Under the pieces are notes generated by a model, which did no database searches, had not been told where the DNA came from, and saw nothing but the letters and a program-made list of their open reading frames with translations. A program made the translations under genes and the position numbers. Below are positions 19,919 through 28,526 of a stretch of DNA of 64,000 bases, piece by piece (within the stretch, counting starts at the first letter, position 1; each line of letters opens with the position of its first letter). Origin of the DNA: Streptomyces lincolnensis (lineage in GTDB: Bacteria > Actinomycetota > Actinomycetes > Streptomycetales > Streptomycetaceae); assembly GCF_001685355.1 (NCBI RefSeq), contig NZ_CP016438.1, forward strand, positions 5,022,001 to 5,086,000, written 5' to 3'.

Positions 19919-21069
19919 GTGGTGCGGACGGGCATACGGCGCCTTTCGGCAGCGGTGACGGTACGCGCGCGGTGCGGGCCGGGCTGCCCGAGCCGGTCAA
20001 GCACGAGCCGACGCTGCCCGGCCCGGTGTTCGCCGCCCACTACCACCTGCCGGGCGAGGTGACGGGACCGTACGGCTACGGCCGCGACGACAACCCGACC
20101 TGGACCCTGCTGGAGCGGGCCATCGGCGAGCTGGAGGCGCCCGGGCAGGACGACGTCGAGACGCTCGTCTTCGCCTCCGGCATGGCCGCCATCTCGTCGG
20201 TGCTCTTCTCCCAGCTGCGCGCCGGAGACACCGCGGTGGTGCCCGACGACTGCTACCAGGCGATGCCCCTGGTACGCGCCCAGCTGGAGGCGTACGGCAT
20301 CGAGGTGCGCACCGCGCCGACCGCGGGCGACGCAGCGCTCGACGTCCTCGACGGCGCGAAGCTGCTGTGGATCGAGACCCCGTCCAACCCGGGGCTCGAC
20401 GTGTGCGACATCCGCCGGCTCGCCGAGGCGGCCCACGCGAGGGGTGCCCTGGTCGCGGTGGACAACACCCTCGCCACGCCGCTCGGGCAGCGGCCGCTGG
20501 AGCTCGGCGCCGACTTCTCGGTGGCCAGCGGCACCAAGCAGCTCACCGGGCACGGCGACGTCCTCCTGGGATACGTCACCGGCCGCGACGCCGAGGCCAT
20601 GGCCGCCGTACGGCGTTGGCGGAAGATCGCCGGAGCGATCGCCGGGCCCATGGAGGCGTGGCTCGCGCACCGTTCGATCGCCACGCTCCAGCTGCGGGTC
20701 GAGCGGCAGGACGCGACGGCTCTGGTGCTCGCCGAGGCGCTGCGCGAGCGGTCCGAGGTGAGCGGGCTGCGGTACCCGGGGCTGCCCGACGACCCCTCGC
20801 ACAAGGTCGCCTCGCGGCAGATGCGGCGCTACGGCTGCGTGGTCTCCTTCACGCTGCCCACGCGCGCGCGTGCCGAGCGTTTCCTGGACGCGCTGCGGCT
20901 CGTTGACGACGCGACCAGCTTCGGCGGGGTGCGCTCCACGGCCGAGCGACGCGCACGCTGGGGCGGGGACGACGTACCGGAGGGATTCATTCGTTTCTCG
21001 GTCGGTGCCGAGGATCCCGAGGACCTGGTGGCGGACGTGCTCCGAGCGCTGGACGAGTCGGCGCACTGA
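19915..21069 (+). CDS. cystathionine gamma-lyase/synthase family PLP enzyme
   Basis: This 384-residue fold-type I enzyme of the Cys/Met metabolism family has YGYGRDDNPTWTLLE near residue 55, the FASGMAAISSVLF cofactor region, IETPSNPGLDVCDI, and the PLP lysine in SGTKQLTGHGD near residue 205. The nearest expectation is cystathionine gamma-lyase, which releases cysteine from cystathionine. Members of this family cannot be separated from gamma-synthases by eye. It is translationally coupled to ptpA by an ATGA overlap, and a perfect hairpin follows. Confidence 0.88.
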   Translation: MSGADGHTAPFGSGDGTRAVRAGLPEPVKHEPTLPGPVFAAHYHLPGEVTGPYGYGRDDNPTWTLLERAIGELEAPGQDDVETLVFASGMAAISSVLFSQLRAGDTAVVPDDCYQAMPLVRAQLEAYGIEVRTAPTAGDAALDVLDGAKLLWIETPSNPGLDVCDIRRLAEAAHARGALVAVDNTLATPLGQRPLELGADFSVASGTKQLTGHGDVLLGYVTGRDAEAMAAVRRWRKIAGAIAGPMEAWLAHRSIATLQLRVERQDATALVLAEALRERSEVSGLRYPGLPDDPSHKVASRQMRRYGCVVSFTLPTRARAERFLDALRLVDDATSFGGVRSTAERRARWGGDDVPEGFIRFSVGAEDPEDLVADVLRALDESAH

Positions 21070-21113
21070 CGGCTTAGCGGGCGTGCGGGACGGCCCGGCT
21101 ACGTACAACGGAC

Positions 21114-21144
21114 GGTCCGAGCCTCCCCCCTCGTGGCTCGGACC
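21114..21144 (+). terminator. terminator of the ptpA-lyase operon
   Basis: GGTCCGAGCC and GGCTCGGACC form a perfect 10-bp stem with an 11-nt C-rich loop, 45 bp past the lyase stop. Confidence 0.8.
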
Positions 21145-21226
21145 GCCCCGGTTCTGCGCGCTAAGAACCGCGCAGACAAGGCTAGTTGACTCTGTGTCAG
21201 TGTCCAATCACAGTAGCGACAGAGAC

Positions 21227-21244
21227 CTATCGACATATTTATAG
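21227..21244. promoter_or_regulatory. candidate LysR-type operator
   Basis: CTAT-N10-ATAG, an interrupted dyad of the T-N11-A kind, lies about 52 bp before the LysR gene in an AT-rich patch. LysR proteins commonly autoregulate from such sites. The short arms leave room for chance. Confidence 0.4.
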
Positions 21245-21295
21245 TTGGGCCCTGCCTCGGGCCGGGAGAAGGGCAGGGAAGAGGAGGACAACGCC

Positions 21296-22237
21296 ATGGA
21301 TCTGGCCTTGCTGCGCACCTTCGTGACGGTGCACCGGGCCGGTTCCTTCACCCGGGCAGCCGCCCTGCTCGGCCTGTCGCAGCCGGCCGTGACCTCGCAG
21401 ATCCGCACGCTGGAACGACAGCTGGGGCGCCCTCTCTTCCTACGGCAGGCCCGCGGGGTGACACCGACGACCATCGGCGACGAGCTCGCCCACAAGGCGG
21501 CGCCGCATCTCGACGCCCTGGTGGAGATCGCCGAGACCGGGCTGGACGACGAGTCCTCGCTGCGCACCCTGCACCTCGTCGGCCCGCCCGAGTTCACCTC
21601 CGAGCGGGCGTTACCCGCGCTCACCGAGCTGACCGGCGAGGACGGCCAGGGCTTCGCGCTGCGCGCCTCCTACGGCAACGCCGAGGAAGCGCTGGAGGGA
21701 CTGTCCGCCGGGCATCACGATCTGGCCATCACAACGGCCCGTCCACGCGGCGCCCTCCTCACGGCGACTCCGCTCTGCGACGAGGAGCACGTCCTGGTCG
21801 CCGCCCCGCGCTGGGCCGAACTGCTCGGTGCCGGGAAGACGCACCGCAAGGGGGTGCGGGCGCTGGAGAGCATCCTGGCGGCCAAGGGCGCACACGCACT
21901 GGAGGGCGTCCCTCTGATCGAGGTGCACGAGTCGTTGCCCTTCGTCTCCCGCTACTGGGCCTCCGTCTTCGACTCCCGGCCCGGCGCCCCCGGCACCGTC
22001 ATCGTCCCCGACCTGCGCGCCGTCCTCGCCTGTGCGGCGGCGGGCGCCGGGCTCGCCGTGCTGCCCCGCTATCTGTGCGCCTCCGCGCTGCGGCGCGGTG
22101 ACGTCGTCGCGCTGCACGATCCCGTGGTGCCGCCCCTGCGGACGTACTTCCTGGCGGTGCGCACCGGCACTCTCGCGATGCCGCACATCGCACGCGCCCA
22201 CGAATGGCTGCTGCGGGCTGCCGATGACTGGCGCTGA
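21296..22237 (+). CDS. LysR-family transcriptional regulator with a TTA codon
   Basis: This 313-residue LysR protein has the N-terminal winged helix DLALLRTFVTVHRAGSFTRAAALLGLSQPAVTSQIRTLE and a periplasmic-binding-like effector domain. The ATG at 21296 follows a strong GAGGAGG. Codon 106 (21611-21613) is TTA, which makes full translation dependent on the bldA tRNA. No divergently transcribed partner gene is present; the lyase operon ends just upstream and a NUDIX gene lies 87 bp downstream. Confidence 0.92.
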   Translation: MDLALLRTFVTVHRAGSFTRAAALLGLSQPAVTSQIRTLERQLGRPLFLRQARGVTPTTIGDELAHKAAPHLDALVEIAETGLDDESSLRTLHLVGPPEFTSERALPALTELTGEDGQGFALRASYGNAEEALEGLSAGHHDLAITTARPRGALLTATPLCDEEHVLVAAPRWAELLGAGKTHRKGVRALESILAAKGAHALEGVPLIEVHESLPFVSRYWASVFDSRPGAPGTVIVPDLRAVLACAAAGAGLAVLPRYLCASALRRGDVVALHDPVVPPLRTYFLAVRTGTLAMPHIARAHEWLLRAADDWR

Positions 22238-22289
22238 GCCCCGGTCCGGGCTGTTCAGCAGCCGGATTCATTCGATGACGGCCCGCGAT

Positions 22290-22303
22290 GTTTCACGTGG
22301 AAC
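22290..22303. other. parS-like site, one mismatch
   Basis: GTTTCACGTGGAAC differs at one position from parS. It lies 22 bp before the NUDIX start. Confidence 0.6.
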
Positions 22304-22324
22304 CAGCGGGGCCACATTTCTCCC

Positions 22325-22807
22325 ATGACCGTCCGACCCGTGGTCAAGCGCACCGCCCGCGCCGTTCTGCTGGACGGTGCCGACCTGATCCTGATCAAGC
22401 GCACCAAGCCGGGCATGGACCCGTACTGGCTCACTCCCGGCGGCGGGGTCGAGCCGACGGACGCGACCGTCGTCGACGCCCTGCACCGCGAGGTGTACGA
22501 GGAGCTGGGCGCCAAGATCACCGATGTGGTGCCGTGCTTCGTCGACACCGTCGAGCACATCGGCGCGGACGCTGGCGCGACCGGCGTGAAGGTGCAGCAC
22601 TTCTTCGTCTGCCGCCTGGGGTCCATGGACCCCGCCCTCAGGCACGGCCCCGAGGTGGACGAGCCCATCGGCGAGTACGAGATCGTGCGGGTGCCCTTCA
22701 CCCGGGTGGGGATCGCCTCGGTCCACCTCGTGCCGCTCTCGCTGCGCCACTACCTGGACGGCAACATCGAGGGCGTGCTCGCCATGCACGCGTCCGACCT
22801 GGGCTGA
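22325..22807 (+). CDS. NUDIX hydrolase
   Basis: This 160-residue protein has the Nudix box GGGVEPTDATVVDALHREVYEELGAKI at about residues 39-65, matching GX5EX7REUXEEXGU. It hydrolyses a nucleoside diphosphate linked to some moiety X; the substrate class is not readable. The ATG at 22325 gives the expected length. It converges on the globin-reductase gene with only 12 bp between stops. Confidence 0.93.
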   Translation: MTVRPVVKRTARAVLLDGADLILIKRTKPGMDPYWLTPGGGVEPTDATVVDALHREVYEELGAKITDVVPCFVDTVEHIGADAGATGVKVQHFFVCRLGSMDPALRHGPEVDEPIGEYEIVRVPFTRVGIASVHLVPLSLRHYLDGNIEGVLAMHASDLG

Positions 22808-22819
22808 CACCCGCCGAGG

Positions 22820-24439
22820 TCACTCGGCTGAGACCAGCTCCTCCACCGAGTCGTGGCGTATCCGCTCGGAGGGGATCCCGACGTCCCTCAGCGTGTGCAC
22901 ACCGCTGCGGATCATTCCGGGCGGGCCCGAGAGATAGGCGTCGAACTCGTGCCACGGCCCGTAGTCGCGTATGGCGTCCGGGAGCTGGACCTGCGCCTGC
23001 TGGTCGATGACCGCCCGGACCGAGAGCCAGGGGTGGGACTGCTGGAGCCGGAGCATCGTGTCGATGTCGTAGAGGTCGTGGTCGGTGCGGGCGCCGTAGA
23101 ACACCTCCACACGCCGGCGCTCGCCGTGCTCGGCGACGTCCTCGACGAGCGCCTTGATGGGCGCTATCCCCGTCCCTCCGCCCAGGCAGAGCAGTCCGCT
23201 GTCGGTCGTGTGGTCCACGGTCATCGATCCGGCCGGCGGACCGAGCCGGAGGATGTCGCCCGGCCGGGCGCGGTGCACCAGGGAGTTGGAGAGCCAGCCC
23301 GCCGGGACCGCCTTCACGTGGAACGACAGCAGACCGTCCGAGCGGGGCGCGGAGGCGAAGGAGTAGTGCCGCCACACCCGCGGCCACCAGGGCGTCTCCA
23401 GGCTCGTGTACTGCCCGGCGAGGAAGGGGTAGGGCTGGTCCGGGCGGACGGTGACGACCGCGACGTCCGGGGTTCTCAGATCGTGGGCGACGACCTCCGC
23501 GTACCACCAGGCCGGGGCGCGCAGTTCGTCGGCGGCCGCCGCGTCGATCATGACCTGCGAGATCGTCGTGTACGTCCGGACCCAGGCGGCCTCGGTCTCG
23601 GCGTTCCAGATCCCCGACGCGTACTTGCTCAGCGCGCCGATGAGGCACTCGCCGACCGCCGGGTAGTGCTCGGCCCGGGTGCCGTACTTGCGGTGGCCGC
23701 GGCCGAGGTTCTGGAGGTACGCGACCAGCACCTCGGTGTTGTCGATGTGCTCGGCCGCGGTCAGCAGGGCCTTGAGCAGCCGGTCCCGCTGCGCGTCCAT
23801 CGCGGCGGGGAACAGCGAGCGCAGGTCGGGGTGGCGTACGAAGAGCAGCGCGTAGAAGTACGACGTGACCTTGTCGGCGACGGGAGCGACCTCGGCCATG
23901 GTCCGGCGGATGAGGACGGCGTCCGGGGAGGCGTTCTGGGAGGCGTCCGCGAAGGTGCTCTGCGGGAGGGGCGGCGCGAGGGCCTGGAGCGCGGTGGTCT
24001 CGGGCGCGGCCTGGGACGAGGTGGATCGCTGGGAGGGGACTCGCGGTTCGGCGGGCGGCGGTGCCTGGGTCTGGGTTTGGGTCGCTGTGCCGGAGGTGAG
24101 GGCTGACGCCGAGGCCGGTATCGCCGCGGTGGAGGCCGGGGCCTGGGTCGTGGCGGTGGGCGCCGGGGCCTGCGTCGGGAGCGGGGTGGTCTGCCGTGCT
24201 CCGTCTGCCGTGGGAGGCGCTGTGGAGTCCTCCGCCGGCGGGTCGGTGCCGGGGGCCACCTCGGTCGTCGCGTGCCTGCCCACCGGGCGTATCGCGGCCG
24301 GGCGACGTCCCTCGGGACGGCCCTCGGGTGTCTCCTGCTCGCCGCCGGGAGCCGTCTCCGGCTGCTTGTGCGGCGTGAACCAGCCGCCCCCGCCGCCTGA
24401 AGTGCCGTTGTCGGCCGACGTGGTGGTCGGAGCGTCCAT
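22820..24439 (-). CDS. globin-coupled flavin/NAD(P)H reductase (flavohaemoprotein-like) with a disordered N-terminus
   Basis: This is a 539-residue protein. Residues 1-165 are low-complexity Pro/Thr/Ala/Gln. A globin domain follows at about 170-300, with the distal YFYALLF helix and the proximal-His motif GHRKYGTRAEHY. An FAD-binding domain comes next (RHYSFASAP), then an NAD-binding domain (LCLGGGTGIAPIKAL). This is the flavohaemoglobin order, whose members convert nitric oxide to nitrate using O2 and NAD(P)H. The long extension is absent from classical Hmp. I chose the ATG at 24439 because GAGGCGAGG precedes it; another ATG is at 24460. Confidence 0.88.
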   Translation of the reverse strand: MDAPTTTSADNGTSGGGGGWFTPHKQPETAPGGEQETPEGRPEGRRPAAIRPVGRHATTEVAPGTDPPAEDSTAPPTADGARQTTPLPTQAPAPTATTQAPASTAAIPASASALTSGTATQTQTQAPPPAEPRVPSQRSTSSQAAPETTALQALAPPLPQSTFADASQNASPDAVLIRRTMAEVAPVADKVTSYFYALLFVRHPDLRSLFPAAMDAQRDRLLKALLTAAEHIDNTEVLVAYLQNLGRGHRKYGTRAEHYPAVGECLIGALSKYASGIWNAETEAAWVRTYTTISQVMIDAAAADELRAPAWWYAEVVAHDLRTPDVAVVTVRPDQPYPFLAGQYTSLETPWWPRVWRHYSFASAPRSDGLLSFHVKAVPAGWLSNSLVHRARPGDILRLGPPAGSMTVDHTTDSGLLCLGGGTGIAPIKALVEDVAEHGERRRVEVFYGARTDHDLYDIDTMLRLQQSHPWLSVRAVIDQQAQVQLPDAIRDYGPWHEFDAYLSGPPGMIRSGVHTLRDVGIPSERIRHDSVEELVSAE

Positions 24440-24855
24440 GGTGTGCCTCGCCTCGAACATCTTTCGGTCGGTCTACGCACTTCCTCGGTCGGAAGGTGCC
24501 TGCTTTCCCCCGTAGACGGTGTGCCTTTTCGTTCGGTGCCACAGCCAATGCGGCGACATTCAACCCGTGTTCCGGTTCCGTACGGACAAGTAAGGCGAGA
24601 GTGTGACATTGGCCGCAGCACTCTCGTGAGAGTCCCACCCGGCCGGGACACCTCGGCCGCATAACCGGAAATGCAGGTCTTCGATCTCTCCGTCCCGTTA
24701 GGCTGCATGGCCCGTGCTCCGGCCCACACCAGGGCACAGCATGTGCACCTCGCCCCGACGCGAACCGGAGTCGACCCTACCGGTCGACGCTTCGCACACA
24801 AGTCCCCCCTCCGCCCTCACGATGAGAGGACGGGGTGAACTATGAATTCCCTCAA
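24440..24855. other. 416-bp intergenic region
   Basis: This lies between the HAD stop and the globin-reductase start, both on the minus strand, so it must hold the globin-reductase promoter. I see no convincing gene, hairpin or known regulator site, including no clear NsrR-type dyad. Confidence 0.35.
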
Positions 24856-25488
24856 TTACCGGGCGTGCCGCACCAATTCATAGGCTTCCCACAGATCCAT
24901 GCCCAGGTAGGAGTGGGTCGACAGACCGGCCAGATGGCGGTCCGCATTGACCGCGACGGAGAGGGGCACCGCCCCGAACAGGTCCTTGTCCGACAGTGAA
25001 TCGCCGTACGCGACGCAGTCGGCCCGTGTGACGCCGAACTCCGCGCACAGCCGGTCGGCGATCTGTACCTTGGCCGCCTCGCTGAGCACACCCGCGGGAT
25101 CCACCGGCTCGGTGAAGGGCACGGACGGAAACCGGGACCCGTACGCCGCGTGCGCGCCCCACCCCAGGAGCCGCTCCACGAAGAACGAGGGGGAGAGCGA
25201 CACGACGGCGCAGTAGTCGCCGGTCCGCCTGATCTCCTCCCAGACCTCGCGGATCCGGGCCAGCCACGGAGCGCCGTCGAAAGCCGCCGCCACATGGGCT
25301 TCGGTCAGCTCCGCCCAGAGCGTATGCACCTCCGCCGCGTACTCGGGTGGTCCTATGAGCCCCGCGCCGACGGCCTGGTCGAGCGCCACCGTCTCGGCCT
25401 CCAGACCGAGTTGCCGGGAGATCTCCACGGGTGCACTGGATCCGTGCAGCAACGTGCCGTCGAGGTCGAAGAGATGCAGTCTGGCCAT
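24856..25488 (-). CDS. HAD-family phosphatase (SerB-like, HAD-IB)
   Basis: This 210-residue HAD hydrolase has motif I DLDGTLLHG at residues 7-15, in which the first Asp is the nucleophile. A Ser-containing motif II lies in VVSLSPSFF, and motif III/IV is AYGDSLSDKDLF. The helical cap between motifs I and II is typical of class IB members such as phosphoserine phosphatase. The substrate is undetermined. The start MARLHLFDLDG at 25488 puts motif I at its normal distance. Confidence 0.88.
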   Translation of the reverse strand: MARLHLFDLDGTLLHGSSAPVEISRQLGLEAETVALDQAVGAGLIGPPEYAAEVHTLWAELTEAHVAAAFDGAPWLARIREVWEEIRRTGDYCAVVSLSPSFFVERLLGWGAHAAYGSRFPSVPFTEPVDPAGVLSEAAKVQIADRLCAEFGVTRADCVAYGDSLSDKDLFGAVPLSVAVNADRHLAGLSTHSYLGMDLWEAYELVRHAR

Positions 25489-25572
25489 GTCCTTGAGGCT
25501 AGAGCTCGTCCTGTCAGGGCCACCCACCCGGCTCCCGGGCCGACCGCTGTCGGACAGGCACCGTTTGCCGAT

Positions 25573-25586
25573 GTTTCACGTGAAAC
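25573..25586. other. parS site (exact)
   Basis: Exact GTTTCACGTGAAAC lies between the divergent HAD and GNAT genes, in a short dyad with a few flanking bases. Confidence 0.9.
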
Positions 25587-25696
25587 ACCCGGCATCTGTC
25601 GGCCGGGTGAGGGGTTGGCCATGGCTGGCCAAAAGCTTGCCCGTACCCGAAGAAACGAGTGGACGCCGAGGGCACCCGTCGGACAGCCTGACCTGC

Positions 25697-26563
25697 GTGC
25701 CGACACCTTCCCCCATCGCTCTGCCCATCCGCCGTCTGACGTTCCGCGATGTCACCGCGTGCGCCGACTTGTCCGAGGACCGGGGGTGGCCACGCGAGGA
25801 GCACAAGTGGGGCTTCCTCCTCACGGCCGGGAAGGGATACGGCATCGACGCCCCCGACGGCGGGCTGGCCGCGGCCTGTGTCGTCACCGAGTACGGGCCA
25901 CAGGGCCGCCCCGACCTGGGCGCCATCGGAATGGTGCTGGTCGCCGAACGCCACAGCCGCCAGGGTGTGGGACGCCGCCTCATGCGCCATGTGGTCTCGA
26001 CGATGAGCCCTACTCCGCTGACCCTCCACGCGACACCGAACGGCCTCCCGCTCTACGAGGACCTCGGCTTCAAGGTCATCGGTCGGGCGGAGATGCTGCG
26101 CGGTCACTTCACGCCGGACGACACGGAGTCCGAGGTCGCGACACGCGCGGCCACCGCGGAGGACCTCGCCACCCTCCTCCGGCTCGACGAGGAGGTGTTC
26201 GGCTCCGATCGCACTCCCCTCATCACCCGGCTGCCCGCCTTCGCCGACCAGCTGCGTGTCGCCGAGGAGGAGGGCCGGATCATCGGCTACGCGGCCGCCT
26301 GGCCCAACATGGACACTCACGTCGTGGGCCCGCTGATCGCACACGACACCCGTACGGCGAAGGCCCTGCTCGCCTCCCTCGCCGCCCACACCGACCGTCC
26401 CCTGCGCACCGACATCGACGTGCGGCACGAGGAGCTGCTGACGTGGGCCAAGAAGCGCGGCCTCGCGTCCGTCGCGTTCAACGCGGTCATGACGTACGGC
26501 ATCCCGGAGCTGCCCGGGGACTGGAGCCGACGGTTCGCCCCACTGACGGTGGCGGCGGGCTGA
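25697..26563 (+). CDS. tandem-GNAT acetyltransferase
   Basis: This 288-residue product contains two GNAT-like halves. The N-terminal half has the acetyl-CoA loop AERHSRQGVGRRLM near residue 85. The C-terminal half (Acetyltransf_18-like) contains ATRAATAEDLATLLRLDEEVFG and later DIDVRHEELLTWAKKRGL. The acceptor substrate is unknown. The GTG at 25697 is preferred because the fold begins just after it and an upstream extension would read through the parS site. No clear ribosome site is present, so the start is uncertain. Confidence 0.8.
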   Translation: MPTPSPIALPIRRLTFRDVTACADLSEDRGWPREEHKWGFLLTAGKGYGIDAPDGGLAAACVVTEYGPQGRPDLGAIGMVLVAERHSRQGVGRRLMRHVVSTMSPTPLTLHATPNGLPLYEDLGFKVIGRAEMLRGHFTPDDTESEVATRAATAEDLATLLRLDEEVFGSDRTPLITRLPAFADQLRVAEEEGRIIGYAAAWPNMDTHVVGPLIAHDTRTAKALLASLAAHTDRPLRTDIDVRHEELLTWAKKRGLASVAFNAVMTYGIPELPGDWSRRFAPLTVAAG

Positions 26564-26581
26564 GTCAGCCCGACACAGCGA

Positions 26582-26612
26582 CGCCGGTCCCCGGGAATCC
26601 TGGGAACCGGCG
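26582..26612 (+). terminator. terminator after the tandem-GNAT gene
   Basis: CGCCGGT and ACCGGCG arms with an inner CCC/GGG pairing form a hairpin followed by CTTTCTGT. It lies between convergent genes. Confidence 0.65.
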
Positions 26613-26648
26613 CTTTCTGTCGTACGGCCAGCGCGTTGCTGTGCCGGC

Positions 26649-27866
26649 TCAGTGCCGGACGGTCGCGGCCCGCTGTTCGGTCGCGCTCGGCGCGGACTGG
26701 GCGACCACCGCGCTGGAGACGCTGTCCCGGCGCTCCAGGGCGGCCGAGAGGACGGCGAGGAGCAGGGCGGTTCCGGCGAGGGCCGCGCCGACCCAGTTGG
26801 GAGCGGTGTAGCCGAGTCCGGCCGAGATGACGAGACCGCCGAGCCAGGCGGAGAGCGCGTTGCCGAGGTTGAAGGCACCGATGTTCACGGCCGAGGCCAG
26901 CGTCGGGGCGCCGTGCGCCTGGTCCAGGACCCGCTTCTGGAGCGGCGGGACCGTGGCGAAGCCCAGGGCACCGATCAGCGTGATCGTGACGGCCGCCAGG
27001 ACCTTGTGGTGGGCGGTGAGGGTGAAGAGGGCGAGCACGACGGCCAGGGCGCCCAGGGAGGCGTAGAGCAGGGGCATGAGGGCGCGGTCGGCGTACTTGC
27101 CGCCGACGAGGTTGCCGCCGACCATGCCGAGGCCGAAGAGCACCAGCAGCCAGGTGACCGAGCCGTCGGCGAAGCCCGCGACGTGGGTCATCATCGGTGC
27201 GATGTAGGTGATGGCCGCGAAGACACCGCCGAACCCGAGGACGGTCATCGCCATCGCCAGCAGCACCTGCGCGTTCTTGAAGGCGGCCAGTTCGTGACGC
27301 AGGCGGACGCCTTCGGCCCGGGGCGTCTCGGGGACGAGCCTGGCGATGCCCAGCAGCCCGACGACGCCCAGGGACGCGACGATCCCGAAGGTGACGCGCC
27401 AGCCGACGGACTGTCCGACGAGGGTGCCCAGCGGTACGCCGACGACGTTGGCGACGGTCAGGCCGGTGAACATCATCGCGATGGCGCCGGCCTTCTTCTC
27501 AGGGGCGACGAGCTCGGCCGCGACGACCGATCCGATGCCGAAGAAGGCACCGTGGGCGAGCGAGGCGACGATCCGGCCGGTCAGCATGACAGCGAAGGTC
27601 GGGGCGAGCGCGGACAGCAGATTGCCGACGACGAACAGACCCATGAGCAGCATGAGCATCCGCTTGCGGGGGATCTTGGTGCCGAGCACGGTCATCAGCG
27701 GGGCGCCGAACAGGACACCGAGTGCGTAGCCGGTCACAAGGAAGCCTGCGGTGGGAATGGACACCCCGAAGTCGCCCGCGACCTGGGGCAGCAAACCCAT
27801 GATCACGAACTCGGTCGTGCCGATTCCGAAGGCCCCGATCGCGAGGGCCAGAAGCGCGAGCGGCAT
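26649..27866 (-). CDS. MFS drug/sugar exporter (DHA1, AraJ/Cmx type)
   Basis: This 405-residue transporter has 12 predicted helices and opens PLALLALAIGAFGIGTTEFVIMGLLPQVAGDFGVSIPTAG, which is characteristic of the AraJ/YdhP/Cmx branch of DHA1 efflux pumps. The conserved A-loop GTKIPRKRML and motif C-like GLTVANVVGVPLGTLVGQ are present. Members export arabinose-like sugars or antibiotics such as chloramphenicol; the substrate is undetermined. The ATG at 27866 follows GGAAGG. It diverges from the GNAT gene at 27993 across 126 bp that must contain both promoters. Confidence 0.9.
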   Translation of the reverse strand: MPLALLALAIGAFGIGTTEFVIMGLLPQVAGDFGVSIPTAGFLVTGYALGVLFGAPLMTVLGTKIPRKRMLMLLMGLFVVGNLLSALAPTFAVMLTGRIVASLAHGAFFGIGSVVAAELVAPEKKAGAIAMMFTGLTVANVVGVPLGTLVGQSVGWRVTFGIVASLGVVGLLGIARLVPETPRAEGVRLRHELAAFKNAQVLLAMAMTVLGFGGVFAAITYIAPMMTHVAGFADGSVTWLLVLFGLGMVGGNLVGGKYADRALMPLLYASLGALAVVLALFTLTAHHKVLAAVTITLIGALGFATVPPLQKRVLDQAHGAPTLASAVNIGAFNLGNALSAWLGGLVISAGLGYTAPNWVGAALAGTALLLAVLSAALERRDSVSSAVVAQSAPSATEQRAATVRH

Positions 27867-27992
27867 GGGGGTGGACACCTTCCAGACGATTGCAGGAGCG
27901 CGTTGAACACTTAGACAATAGTTGCAGACGCTCTTTATATGCAAACGCCTACTATCGTGATGCGTCACACCACCGCCGCATAGGGTTCGGCC

Positions 27993-28445
27993 ATGGGAGA
28001 TCTTGAGATACGCACCGCCGCGACGGACGACGTCTCCGCGATCGTCGCGCTGCTCGCCGACGACCCCCTGGGCGCTCAGCGGGAGTCGCCGGACGACCTG
28101 GCCCCGTATCTGGCGGCCCTGGAGCGGCTGGCGTCCGACCCCAACCAGCACCTGGTCGTCGCCGTGCGCGAGGGCCGAGTCGTCGGCACGCTCCAGCTCA
28201 CCGTCATTCCCGGACTGTCCCGGCGCGGGTCCACCCGGTCGGTCATCGAAGGCGTCCGCGTCCACGCCGACGAGCGCGGCAGCGGCCTGGGCACCCGGCT
28301 CATCGAGTGGGCGATCGAGGAGTCCCGCCGTCAGGAGTGCCAGTTGGTGCAACTCACCTCGGACAACACCCGCACCGACGCCCACCGCTTCTACGAGAGG
28401 CTCGGCTTCACGGCTTCCCACGTGGGCTTCAAGCTCCAACTGTGA
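27993..28445 (+). CDS. GNAT acetyltransferase
   Basis: This 150-residue single-domain GNAT has EGVRVHADERGSGLGTRLIEWAIEESRR, the acetyl-CoA pyrophosphate loop, at about residues 88-115, and YERLGFTASHVGFKL at the end. The compact size and sequence resemble Gcn5-related small-molecule or aminoglycoside-type acetyltransferases. No substrate can be assigned. It converges on the serine hydrolase, with a terminator containing parS between them. Confidence 0.9.
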   Translation: MGDLEIRTAATDDVSAIVALLADDPLGAQRESPDDLAPYLAALERLASDPNQHLVVAVREGRVVGTLQLTVIPGLSRRGSTRSVIEGVRVHADERGSGLGTRLIEWAIEESRRQECQLVQLTSDNTRTDAHRFYERLGFTASHVGFKLQL

Positions 28446-28478
28446 CACGTCCGAACTCCCGGACGCCACACAAGGCAC

Positions 28479-28510
28479 GAGGCCTCTGTTTCACGTGAAA
28501 CAGAGGCCTC
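28479..28510. terminator. bidirectional terminator built on a parS site
   Basis: This is a perfect 32-bp palindrome. The exact parS core (28488-28501) is flanked by GAGGCCTCT and AGAGGCCTC arms, and TT follows on the + strand. It lies between two convergent genes, so it is well placed to terminate both transcripts and to bind ParB. Confidence 0.85.
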
Positions 28511-28526
28511 TTCCATGCGGGCACGG

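Noticed and set aside
23311..23326. Additional parS-like site (TTCACGTGGAAC) in the globin-reductase gene.
   Set aside because: It has two or more mismatches to the palindrome and is explained by coding sequence.
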